Origin: Pseudomonas allokribbensis
GTDB lineage: Bacteria; Pseudomonadota; Gammaproteobacteria; Pseudomonadales; Pseudomonadaceae
DNA length: 64,000 nucleotides
Direction: 5' to 3'
NCBI RefSeq assembly: GCF_014863605.1
Contig: NZ_CP062252.1
Location: 3,357,001 to 3,421,000, forward strand
A program made the position numbers and the translations under genes. This document shows positions 41,489 through 49,782 of the stretch, piece after piece. The notes beneath the pieces are model-generated. The model saw only the letters and a list, made by a program, of their open reading frames with translations. It ran no database searches and had not been told where the DNA came from. Numbering within the stretch: position 1 is the stretch's first letter; the number at the start of each line of letters is the position of its first letter.

Positions 41489-43131
41489 AGGGTTCGGGAG
41501 ACCACAAGGCCGACGTAATCGCGATCACGCAGCAGTTGATCGTAAGGGGTCTTACCGCCCATGAACTTGGCGTAGTTGGCCGAGATCTGCCAGCTCGCAG
41601 GATTGCGCACGAAGTTGAGGTACAGGTTCATACTGCTGGCATCCTCGGTGAACGTCGCCGACAGGTTGGGTGTGCGTCCCTTGATAGATTGCGAATAGAA
41701 CACCCCCGGCGTCACCTGCCAGCCAGGGATCAGCGTGTTGTCATACGTCAGGCTGAAATCGAGGCTGATTCCGGAAGAGGTTTTGTTGCCCTTGGCACTC
41801 GGCGGGATGGACGGATCCAGTTGCCAGGTATTGAGACCGGCGGCAATCGGTTCACCGGCGTACTCGTTATGCAGCCCCGGGTATTTCACGACCACGAGTT
41901 CGCTCAACAGCGTGCCGGTGCTGGCACCGGTGAGGTCGAGCAACGTCGGCGAGTTGGACGGGGTCATGCTGTAAATGCCGGTCAGGTGCCATTGCAGTTT
42001 CTTTTCATCCTTCCAGCATTTGCCACCGTTGCTGGCACAGGCGTCGATGACTGGATTAAGCGGCACCGCATCCTTTGGGCGATATGAAAGCTCTGTGCCC
42101 AATGCCCAGTCGCCGACCGGCATGTTGGCACTGATGCCGTACATCATGCGGTCCTCCGGATACTTCCAGGTTTGCGCCAAAGCGAAGGTTTCCGGATCCA
42201 GTACCTGCATGCTCAACGACGGCAGTTTGTCGTGATAACGCATCACGTACAGGCCGAGGTTAAGATCGGTGTTGTCAGGCTGCCAGCGCAGCGACACCCC
42301 CCATTGGCCTCCATTGCGTGCGTCCTTTTCGTCGTAACCGTAAGCTCCCCTGCCCTCGCCCAGTGCATGGGTGGTGGACCAATAACTGCCCACGGGAGGC
42401 AGTTCGCTTTTGTTCCAGTTGAACTGCCAGTACGCCTCGATGTTGACGCCGGCACCCAGTCCTGACGCAAGGCTCAACATCGGCGCTGGCAACAGGGCTT
42501 CCTTGAGCTGGGTGCCGGGACGCGACAACGCCATGACATCGTAGGCGTTGGTATTGTTGATGCCGCCGGCAGCGAACAGGCTCTCGCCCCAGTTGATGAC
42601 CTGATTACCCAGACGAGCACGAACACGCTGTTCACCGACATCGAAACTCTTGCTCACCCACAGGTCCAGCAGGCGCGCTTTGAACTCCAGATCGTCCCGG
42701 GCGCTGCTGGTGAGGCCGTCGCTCCCGACACCGTCAGGCCGGTTGGCCGATAGCGCACCGCTGGTGTCGGTCGCGGCAAAGTCGCGGATCCAACTTCCGC
42801 GCGCCATGAACGTGTAGTCCTCGGGAAATTTAAGCACCAGTTCATGGGTGCCTTTTATGTAGTTGGTGAACAGATCCCCCCGGTCGTAGTTCAAGTCGCC
42901 CTGGTCACCAATATTGGCGCTGGGAGCCAGACAACCGCTGGGAGGATTGTGACCGCCTGGACTGCTGGTGATGAGATTGCATCCGCGAGATTCGGTCCGT
43001 AACCCCATGCCCACAGCGAGAGTGGAATCGAATGAGCCTCGGATGTTTTCGGTTTCAAAGGTGAACGCCATGGCAAATGGGGTTGCACACGCGATGACAA
43101 GACCTGAGGTTTTACTGATTATTTTTTTCAT
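41485..43131 (-). CDS. DUF1302-family outer-membrane protein
   Basis: 548 residues: signal peptide (about 1-22) and a long beta-rich sequence, with RGSFDSTLAVGMGLRT and FKARLLDLWVSKSFDVGEQ-type segments and an aromatic C-terminal strand (YVGLVVSRTL) as in outer-membrane barrels. DUF1302 proteins commonly sit beside DUF1329 and RND genes, as here; their role is not established but is thought to involve outer-membrane passage or assembly of hydrophobic material. Confidence 0.88.
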   Translation of the reverse strand: MKKIISKTSGLVIACATPFAMAFTFETENIRGSFDSTLAVGMGLRTESRGCNLITSSPGGHNPPSGCLAPSANIGDQGDLNYDRGDLFTNYIKGTHELVLKFPEDYTFMARGSWIRDFAATDTSGALSANRPDGVGSDGLTSSARDDLEFKARLLDLWVSKSFDVGEQRVRARLGNQVINWGESLFAAGGINNTNAYDVMALSRPGTQLKEALLPAPMLSLASGLGAGVNIEAYWQFNWNKSELPPVGSYWSTTHALGEGRGAYGYDEKDARNGGQWGVSLRWQPDNTDLNLGLYVMRYHDKLPSLSMQVLDPETFALAQTWKYPEDRMMYGISANMPVGDWALGTELSYRPKDAVPLNPVIDACASNGGKCWKDEKKLQWHLTGIYSMTPSNSPTLLDLTGASTGTLLSELVVVKYPGLHNEYAGEPIAAGLNTWQLDPSIPPSAKGNKTSSGISLDFSLTYDNTLIPGWQVTPGVFYSQSIKGRTPNLSATFTEDASSMNLYLNFVRNPASWQISANYAKFMGGKTPYDQLLRDRDYVGLVVSRTL

Positions 43132-43152
43132 GTCTGTTCCCGAAAGCCGCTG

Positions 43153-44577
43153 TTAGCGTTCGCTGGTGGCGCGCAGATTGTCTGAGGTATAGAAGTCGCG
43201 TTTCAGACGAGGGTTGTTGGCGCTATCGGTGAGCCAGCGATGGTCGTTCTTGCCGGTACCAATGGAGGTCATGTCGTAGAGGTAGCGACCATCAACGAGG
43301 TTGTATTGCGCCTGGGCTTCCATATCGCAGGTGCCAGTCTCGTAGACCGGGATTGTGTAGCCTTCGCGGACTTTCCAGATTTGCCCTTGTTTGTCGTAGT
43401 CCACCGCCATCAGCGCGTTCCAGCTGTCCTCATCGATGTAAAACAGACGTTTCGGAGCCTGATGACGCATGCCCTGGCGAACGGTTGCTTCAACCACCCA
43501 GACGCGGTGCAACTCATAGCGACGCGACTCGGGGGCGATGAAGTCGCGCTTGGCCACATCCTCAATCTTCGCCGAGTTGTCGTAGGCGCCGAACGAGTTG
43601 TAGGGCACAAGCATTTCCTGCTTGCCGACCAGCTTCCAGTCGAAGCGATCCATCGGACCAAAGAACACGTTGGACTCATCAATGGTGTACTGATTGTCCA
43701 GACCGATTTGCGGTGCGTCGTAGGAGTACGCCGGCATGCGACGTACCCGGCGCTGGCCCGGGAAGTAATAGAACGTAGTGGCTTGCTCGCCAGCTTTGGT
43801 CGTCACCACGCCGGCCTGCCCGGTAAGGGCTGCGGGGTCGGAGTAGCTGAAGTAGGTCGCAACTTCGAGTCGATCGAATGAAGAAAACAACGCACTGCCC
43901 TTCACGCCCCATGGTGTGTACATGAACCAGTCAGTGGAGGTTCGCAGCCAGTCTTCACTCCCTTTTCGCGGCGAAATTCCGGAAACGGTTTTCGACATAT
44001 CGAAGCCGACGCCGCGATAACGCATTTTCATGTTCCACATAACCTCGGCACCCGAGGTTGGAAACGGAAATGGGATACCGGGGACGTAAGCCTCCTGCAG
44101 TGCCAGACCTTCGCCGTCGAGTTTCGCGAAACCGACATTCTTCTTCGTGTTTTCCGCGACGAAATCCGGTACGCCACAGCTGCGCCGTGTCGGATACACA
44201 TCCATCCGGTACCCCGGTATCTTCTTGAACATTTCCACTTGGCCAGGGGAAAGCTTGCCGGTGTACTTCGCGACGTTGCCTGAGTCGATACTGAACAGCG
44301 GTTTGTCATCCTTGAACTTCCACTGCTGACCTCGCACCTGGCCGTGGCTCCAACCGCCGCCTTGTGGTCCGGGTGGTGTCCAGGCAGGAATGACACCATC
44401 GGCGCTGGCCGCCGCCTCACCTCCCAGCGGGGTCAGTTTTGTGCCGAGCAATGCAGGATCCTTATCTGCCGCCTGCGCCGTGCAGATGAAGGTTGATGCG
44501 GCGACGGCCGCGATCAAACATCTGCGTACGACGCCTTTAGAAACATTGTTATTGGGGCGCTCAATCACTGTGTTCAT
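43153..44577 (-). CDS. DUF1329-family envelope protein
   Basis: 474 residues: N-terminal signal sequence (VVRRCLIAAVAASTFICTAQA, near 16-36) and the DUF1329 body beginning DPALLGTKLTPLGGE, with YPTRRSCGVPDF and PVYETGTCDMEAQ. This fold resembles LolB-like lipid-binding proteins. Start at 44577 is preceded by GAGGAT; a frame to 44616 is unsupported. First gene of the four-gene DUF1329/DUF1302/RND/YCF48 operon, followed after 21 bases by DUF1302. Confidence 0.88.
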   Translation of the reverse strand: MNTVIERPNNNVSKGVVRRCLIAAVAASTFICTAQAADKDPALLGTKLTPLGGEAAASADGVIPAWTPPGPQGGGWSHGQVRGQQWKFKDDKPLFSIDSGNVAKYTGKLSPGQVEMFKKIPGYRMDVYPTRRSCGVPDFVAENTKKNVGFAKLDGEGLALQEAYVPGIPFPFPTSGAEVMWNMKMRYRGVGFDMSKTVSGISPRKGSEDWLRTSTDWFMYTPWGVKGSALFSSFDRLEVATYFSYSDPAALTGQAGVVTTKAGEQATTFYYFPGQRRVRRMPAYSYDAPQIGLDNQYTIDESNVFFGPMDRFDWKLVGKQEMLVPYNSFGAYDNSAKIEDVAKRDFIAPESRRYELHRVWVVEATVRQGMRHQAPKRLFYIDEDSWNALMAVDYDKQGQIWKVREGYTIPVYETGTCDMEAQAQYNLVDGRYLYDMTSIGTGKNDHRWLTDSANNPRLKRDFYTSDNLRATSER

Positions 44578-44980
44578 TGGAGGATCCTCGTGGGTCTTGA
44601 TCGGCACCGTGGCCACTTTGACGGCAGTAACACGTTGCCTGCGCTAACCTAATCAACTGACTTGATCAATTGACCAAGTCGCTTGATCAAAGCAAGGCTG
44701 GTGCCAATGTCTGAAGCGCGGGAAATAGTCACGTTTAATCAATCGATTACAGAGACGCGGGATAGATTCGAGCCACGAGAGTTTCGTTAAACATTTCCGA
44801 ATGTTTCTTCGGTTCGCACCAAATCGGGAATTTGCGAAACAGTCGTTACCAATAATGGTGCGACAGTTTCAGACCACCGTTTCTTCCCTGACGCAAGGCG
44901 ATTCGTTGCTGTAGCATCCGCAAGCGTCGACAGTGCCCTTACCGATAAAGGGCGCCAGGAATATTGGAGATTGCTGACCT
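44578..44980. other. Divergent intergenic region upstream of DUF1329 and TetR
   Basis: 403 bases with no gene. It carries the palindrome at 44660-44679, a second TTGATCAA copy at about 44683-44690, and an AT-rich stretch. Confidence 0.6.
44660..44679. promoter_or_regulatory. Candidate operator of the TetR regulator at 44981
   Basis: Near-perfect 20-bp palindrome ACTTGATCAATTGACCAAGT with a second TTGATCAA 4 bases after it, placed close to the DUF1329 start. It suits repression of the envelope module by the divergent TetR gene. Confidence 0.5.
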
Positions 44981-45562
44981 ATGGCCAGAATGGGCGCTGA
45001 ATTACGCCGGCAGGATTTCGTCGAGGCAACGATCAAAGTGATTGCCGAGCACGGTGTCGCCAATGCAACGACCCGACGGATTGCGGCGGCGGCCGGTTGT
45101 CCGTTGGCATCGCTGCATTACGTGTTCCATACCAAGAACGACCTCTTCTATGCCGTCTATGAGTCGCTGTTTAACCTGCCTCATCAAGCGTTGGAACACG
45201 TCCCTGCCGGGACAACTGCCGCTGATACGACTGCCGAAGTCCTGCGACAGTTGATCACTTGGTTCATCGATCATCCGGACGCGGCCAAGGCGCAGAGTGA
45301 GTTGTTTTTTTGGGCACTGCGCAATGACCCCGAAATGGCAAGCAAGATTTACTCAGTAGCAATTGAAGCGACTGAGCAGGCACTGGAGCGAGCTGTAGGC
45401 GCAGAGCTGGGCGAAAAGTTTTTAAAGGCCGCAAGTCGGCTTCTGGTCCAATTGGTTGACGGGTTGACTATCGCGTGGTCCGCCCATGGAGACCTGCATA
45501 GATTGAGAGCCGAAACCGAGACGGCTTGCGCCGCACTGGCCCTGCTGGTGGCCAGTCACTGA
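44981..45562 (+). CDS. TetR-family transcriptional regulator
   Basis: 193 residues with an N-terminal TetR DNA-binding domain (about 8-55: FVEATIKVIAEHGVANATTR, GCPLASLHYVFHTKNDLFYA) and a helical ligand domain. Divergent from the DUF1329 envelope operon and followed by a convergent SDR gene, so it most likely represses the envelope operon through the palindrome at 44660-44679. Ligand unknown. Confidence 0.9.
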   Translation: MARMGAELRRQDFVEATIKVIAEHGVANATTRRIAAAAGCPLASLHYVFHTKNDLFYAVYESLFNLPHQALEHVPAGTTAADTTAEVLRQLITWFIDHPDAAKAQSELFFWALRNDPEMASKIYSVAIEATEQALERAVGAELGEKFLKAASRLLVQLVDGLTIAWSAHGDLHRLRAETETACAALALLVASH

Positions 45563-45567
45563 GCCGA

Positions 45568-46350
45568 TCACATGCTGCTGACCAGATGGCCTCCATCCAC
45601 GGTCAGTACGCTGCCAGTCATGAATGCACCGGCGTCACTCGCTAACAGCAAAAAGGGACCGGCCAGTTCATGTAACTGACCCAGTCGACGCATGGGCACC
45701 CTATCGCGGATGTAGCTGTTGCCCTTGTCACCCTCAAAAAAAACTTCGTTCATTTCAGTCTTGAAATAACCTGGCGCGATGGCGTTGACCCTGATGTTGT
45801 ACCGCGCCAGCTCCAGCGCCAGTGACTTGGTCAGCTGAACCACTCCGGCTTTTGCAGCGCAGTAATGGCTGTAACCGGTGCTAACGCGCAGTCCGAGTAT
45901 CGAGGCCACGTTGACGATGCTGCCATTACGTCCGGCCTTTGCCAGCCTTTGTGCAGCAACCTGGGCGACACGCCAGACGCCATCCAGATTGGTTGAAAGC
46001 ATCTCACGCCACTGCTCTTCACTGATTTCGAGTGGACGCTGGCCGCTACCGATACCTGCGTTGTTGAGTACCACGTCAACCACGCCAAAATGTGCTTCGG
46101 CCGCATCGAACGCCGCTTCGACACTGTCTCGGTCAGTCACATCAAGTTCGACGGACAGCGCTTGCCCGCAATCCCATTCAATGTCCTTTGCCACCTGTGC
46201 GAGTCTTTCGACGCGTCGTGCAGTCAGCACAACCCGGGCGCCGGCATGCCCAGCAACCCTTGCCAGGTGAGCTCCAATGCCGCTGGAGGCGCCGGTGATC
46301 AATACCGTTCGGCCGGCAAGCGAAAAATTCTGAATGAAATCTTGAGTCAT
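45568..46350 (-). CDS. Short-chain dehydrogenase/reductase
   Basis: 260 residues: TGASSGIGAHLARV, NNAGIGSG, Ser in NVASILG and Y-x3-K in YSHYCAAKAGVV, with TARRVERL after strand 2. Similar to hydroxyacyl-CoA-type or alcohol-oxidising SDRs of beta-oxidation clusters. Start at 46350 (GAGG about 7 bases upstream) is preferred; the frame extended to 46425 would read through a hairpin region. It follows the FadB-like gene on the same strand, after an unusually long hairpin at 46399-46476. Confidence 0.88.
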   Translation of the reverse strand: MTQDFIQNFSLAGRTVLITGASSGIGAHLARVAGHAGARVVLTARRVERLAQVAKDIEWDCGQALSVELDVTDRDSVEAAFDAAEAHFGVVDVVLNNAGIGSGQRPLEISEEQWREMLSTNLDGVWRVAQVAAQRLAKAGRNGSIVNVASILGLRVSTGYSHYCAAKAGVVQLTKSLALELARYNIRVNAIAPGYFKTEMNEVFFEGDKGNSYIRDRVPMRRLGQLHELAGPFLLLASDAGAFMTGSVLTVDGGHLVSSM

Positions 46351-46398
46351 CAACACACCTCGAAATGAATCGCGCTGGCGCGCTCTACGGGTAACAGG

Positions 46399-46476
46399 TC
46401 CCTTTCTCCGAAATCGGGCGAGCATGAGGCAGATGCGTGGTCGTCCTCATGACTCGCTCTCGTCCGGAGAAAGGGA
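46399..46476 (-). other. Long imperfect hairpin between the FadB-like and SDR genes
   Basis: A perfect 12-bp outer repeat TCCCTTTCTCCG (46399-46410) / CGGAGAAAGGGA (46465-46476) encloses a second paired block GCGAG-ATGAGG / CCTCAT-CTCGC. The whole 78 bases can fold into a two-step stem. It might be a transcript processing or attenuation structure or a small mobile repeat; nothing else is evident in the gap. Confidence 0.6.
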
Positions 46477-46480
46477 ATTT

Positions 46481-48592
46481 TCAGAATATTTCGATGCGAG
46501 ATCTGCCGGCGGCTACCAGACGTTCCAGAAGCGCCGCTGGGCGAAACCACATCTCACCGTATTCGCCAAGCGCGCTGCGATAGTGATGGATGCGGCTGAG
46601 CACCGTTTCCAGGCCCAACTGCTCGGCGTAATGCATGGGGCCTCCGAGATGCGCGGGAAAGCCATAGCCGTTGATCCACACCAGATCGATGTCACTGGCA
46701 CGCAGGGCAATACCTTCGTCCAGCAAGCGAATGCCTTCGTTGATCATTACAAACAGGCAGCGATCGTGAATTTCCAGATCTTCGATGTTGCGACGCGTAA
46801 CGTTGTGTTCACGGGCAAGCTGCTCTGCCAGCATGATGACTTCCCGGTCCTCCCTTGGACTACGTCCCTCGTAGAGGTAAAAGCCACGTCCAGTCTTTTG
46901 CCCGTACCGCCCCAAGGCATACAGTTCCTCGGCGAGGCAGCAGTAGCTCTGGTCATGGGCAATGGCTTCACGATTGGCGTCGCGCATTAGAAAGCTCACA
47001 TCGATACCTGCCAGATCCAGCATGCTGAATATGCCCATATTCAAATCCAGACTGGTCAGCACTGCATCAACCTGGACCGGCGTCGCCCCCTCCAGTACCA
47101 GACGGTGAGCTTCGCGGGCATAGGGTTCGAGCATGCGATTACCGATGGAGCCGGCGCTGTTACCGGAGATGACCGGAAGTTTGCCGATACGTCTGGCGAT
47201 GTCCATGACAGCTGTTACGACGTCCGGCGCTGTAGTCTGACAAAGCACAATTTCCACCAATCGCATGACGTTGGCAGGACTAAAGAAATGCATGCCAATG
47301 ACATCCTGCGGACGAGAGACCATCTTCGCGAGCGCATCGATATCCAGCGACGACGTATTGGTCGCAAGAATGGCACCTGGCTTACACACGCTCTCCAGAG
47401 CGAGGAACACCTGATGCTTGCTCTCCATCTTTTCGCATACCGCCTCAATGATCAGGTCGGCATCTGAAAGGTCTGCGTAGTCGAGCGTGCCAAACAGCAG
47501 TTCCATCCGCTGCTGCATTTGTACGGCACTGAGTTTTCCGCGCTTGACGCTGAGCTGATAGTTTTCACGAACACGTTTGAGACCGTGATCAAGCGTGCGC
47601 CCATCAAGATCCATCAGCGCAACGGGAATACCGACATCGGCAAAGCTCATCGCGATGCCTCCACCCAAGGTGCCTGCACCGATCACGGCAACCTTGTTGA
47701 TCTTGCGCGACGGATCAGCCGTATCGATCCGGGGCGTTCGCCGCGCGTCTTGTTCTGCGAAGAAAACATGCCGCAATGCTTTCGACTGACGTGATGCTTC
47801 AGCCTGCTTGAACAGCGTCAATTCCCGCACCAGTCCCTCTTCCATCGGCAACAGGCAGGCGGCCTCCAGCGCAGAAAGCACCAGCCTGGGCGCCAGTCGA
47901 CTTTTCCAGCGCGGCTCATGCTCCACGCGATAACGCGCCAGGAAATCATCGGGCAAGTCCTCGGCGGGGTTTGGCCATGCTTCGGCTGGCCGCGCAGGAG
48001 CACAACATTCGATCAGCTCATTGGCATAAGCACGCGCCTCTTCCAGCAACTGTTCGGTGCTGGAGGAGATACGGTCAAGAATGCCGAGCATTCGAGCGCG
48101 CTCGGCATCGATCTGCTCACCTGAAAGAATAAGGTTCAAAGCCGATTCGGCGCCTATCAGCCTGGGCAAGCGTTGCGTACCGCCGGCGCCAGGCATCAGA
48201 CCAAGATTGATTTCCGACAACCCTAGCCGTGCATCTGGCGCACCAATCCGGTATCCGCAGGCCAGGGCCAGCTCTAGCCCTCCTCCTAACGCAAACGTCC
48301 CGATCGCCGCAATCAGTGGTTTATGAATCGCGCTCAAGCGAGTCAGGATGCCAGGCAAGTCAGGTTCAGCGAAGCACGCTTCGGTCCCGAATTCTTTAAT
48401 GTCGGCACCTGCACTGAACAGTCCCTGCACCCCATAGAGAATGACGGCACCCACCGCTACGTCCGTAGCGGCACGCTCACAGGCACCAATGAGGGCTGCA
48501 CGTAGGGTCTGGTCGAGTGCGTTGACCGGCGCACAGTTAAGACCGATCAGCGCCAGGCCATCTACGACGCGGTAATGGATCAGGTCACACAT
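46481..48592 (-). CDS. FadB-like bifunctional enoyl-CoA hydratase/3-hydroxyacyl-CoA dehydrogenase
   Basis: 703 residues: crotonase domain (about 1-190, FSAGADIKEF and EINLGLMPGAGGTQRLPRL), NAD-binding 3-hydroxyacyl-CoA dehydrogenase domain (about 300-480, VAVIGAGTLGGGIAMSFAD and IGMHFFSPANVMRLVEI) and C-terminal dehydrogenase domains. Architecture is that of peroxisomal-type/FadJ-like bifunctional enzymes, without a separate thiolase part. It performs hydration and oxidation of beta-oxidation intermediates, probably those formed by the CoA ligase and acyl-CoA dehydrogenase in the 31-38 kb operon. Confidence 0.92.
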   Translation of the reverse strand: MCDLIHYRVVDGLALIGLNCAPVNALDQTLRAALIGACERAATDVAVGAVILYGVQGLFSAGADIKEFGTEACFAEPDLPGILTRLSAIHKPLIAAIGTFALGGGLELALACGYRIGAPDARLGLSEINLGLMPGAGGTQRLPRLIGAESALNLILSGEQIDAERARMLGILDRISSSTEQLLEEARAYANELIECCAPARPAEAWPNPAEDLPDDFLARYRVEHEPRWKSRLAPRLVLSALEAACLLPMEEGLVRELTLFKQAEASRQSKALRHVFFAEQDARRTPRIDTADPSRKINKVAVIGAGTLGGGIAMSFADVGIPVALMDLDGRTLDHGLKRVRENYQLSVKRGKLSAVQMQQRMELLFGTLDYADLSDADLIIEAVCEKMESKHQVFLALESVCKPGAILATNTSSLDIDALAKMVSRPQDVIGMHFFSPANVMRLVEIVLCQTTAPDVVTAVMDIARRIGKLPVISGNSAGSIGNRMLEPYAREAHRLVLEGATPVQVDAVLTSLDLNMGIFSMLDLAGIDVSFLMRDANREAIAHDQSYCCLAEELYALGRYGQKTGRGFYLYEGRSPREDREVIMLAEQLAREHNVTRRNIEDLEIHDRCLFVMINEGIRLLDEGIALRASDIDLVWINGYGFPAHLGGPMHYAEQLGLETVLSRIHHYRSALGEYGEMWFRPAALLERLVAAGRSRIEIF

Positions 48593-48661
48593 GGAGTGTC
48601 CCTTACTGACGTATTCAGGGTGTTGAGAGGGCGTGATTGAAGATCGAATATCAGCGGCGTT

Positions 48662-48844
48662 TTAAAATTTCCGGAAAACATCACCGATGCTGGCAACGGG
48701 ATAGGCTGGCTGCGACTGTGCTGTCGGATTCCAGCTGACCGGGCTAAACACACCGTATGAGCCCACTGAGTAGAAGCTATGAATCGAGTAGATGGCGAGG
48801 GAGACGAGAGTCAGGGCCAGGCAGGAAAATAGAATCGGGCGCAT
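48662..48844 (-). CDS. Small membrane protein with PVASIGDVF C-terminus (family copy 1)
   Basis: 60 residues: hydrophobic segment at about 4-19 (ILFSCLALTLVSLAIYS) and a polar tail ending PVASIGDVFRKF. GGAGG six bases before the ATG. The C-terminus, ribosome site and about 35 upstream bases resemble those of the 48-residue gene at 56232-56378, so this is a genuine small gene family. It is divergent from a TetR gene at 49124. Function unknown. Confidence 0.75.
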   Translation of the reverse strand: MRPILFSCLALTLVSLAIYSIHSFYSVGSYGVFSPVSWNPTAQSQPAYPVASIGDVFRKF

Positions 48845-48947
48845 CGCAAACCTCCGTCATCTGGCGGGAGCCAAATGCAGTGTCTTTTGTTATTGAGGGT
48901 TTCGATTCTGGATAACGAACGATGCAAAAGCTTGGCAGATCACGCCA

Positions 48948-48978
48948 GGTATTTTGCAGTTCATGACATGCAAATACC
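48948..48978. promoter_or_regulatory. Imperfect palindrome in the TetR/small-protein divergent region
   Basis: Arms GGTATTTTGCA and TGCAAATACC, separated by 10 bases, with one extra T in the left arm. Lies between the divergent small membrane gene and the TetR gene at 49124; possible operator. Confidence 0.4.
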
Positions 48979-49123
48979 CCGAAATCCGTTCAGCTTTGTG
49001 AGTCGGGCGTTGAGCTTATTCCGTCTCAGATGAAGTAAGTTGCTCAAGTTCTGTGGTTTTCATTGCAGTAATGAGCTTTTCCTGCACAATTCCGAGGACT
49101 GAAATACGATTCGAGACCGACTG

Positions 49124-49687
49124 ATGTCCCTGACTCCTCAAGATGAACGACTCATCAAGGCGCTTGCCCTGGCCATCGTTGATCGCCCCCGTGCGACGCT
49201 CAAGGAACTGGCTGAAGCGGCAGGCGTGAGCAAGGCTACGCTGCATCGCTTTTGCGGCACCCGCGACAACTTGGTGCAGATAATGGAAAGCCACGGTGAG
49301 ACGGTGCTGAACCAGATCACCACCACAACCGACCTGCTGCACGGAGAGCCGGTGCAGGCACTGCGCAGTTTGATCAATGAGCATTTGGCTCATCGTGAAA
49401 TGCTGGTTTTCCTGCTCTTTCAGTACCGCCCCGACACTTTTCCAGTCAACGGTGAGGGCGACCGTTGGCAATCTTATGCCGATGCCCTGGATGCTTTTTT
49501 TCTGCGCGGCCAGCAATTGGGCGCATTTCGCATCGATATCACGGCAGCCGTTTTCACAGAGTTGTTCCTGACCATGATCTTCGGAATGGTCGATGCCGAG
49601 CGCCGTGGGCGCGCGGCCAGCGCCAACTCGGCCAATGTGCTGGAACAGATGTTCCTGCACGGCGCCGCTAACGTAAAACCCCAATAA
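49124..49687 (+). CDS. TetR-family transcriptional regulator (paralogue A)
   Basis: 187 residues with a compact DNA-binding domain (RPRATLKELAEAAGVSKATL, HRFCGTRDNLVQIM) and a helical C-terminal domain. It is strongly similar to the regulator at 55632 (FFLRGQQ, FRIDITAAVFTEL and LEQMFLHGA shared). The RARATLKE-type first helix resembles the AefR/PsrA-like branch of TetR. The neighbour on one side is a small membrane protein, on the other the outer-membrane channel of an efflux pump (convergent). Confidence 0.88.
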   Translation: MSLTPQDERLIKALALAIVDRPRATLKELAEAAGVSKATLHRFCGTRDNLVQIMESHGETVLNQITTTTDLLHGEPVQALRSLINEHLAHREMLVFLLFQYRPDTFPVNGEGDRWQSYADALDAFFLRGQQLGAFRIDITAAVFTELFLTMIFGMVDAERRGRAASANSANVLEQMFLHGAANVKPQ

Positions 49688-49707
49688 TCCACACTCTGTC
49701 CTCCTGC

Positions 49708-49744
49708 AAAAAAGCCCCGTAACCTCTCGGTCTACGGGGCAAAA
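49708..49744 (-). terminator. Rho-independent terminator of the efflux operon
   Basis: Stem GCCCCGTA / TACGGGGC with a 10-base loop. A-run before and after on the plus strand: gives a T-run for the efflux operon on the minus strand and can also terminate the TetR transcript. Confidence 0.8.
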
Positions 49745-49782
49745 GGTTGGATGCGCCAACCCAAAGGAGCTCTTGCCAGGAT

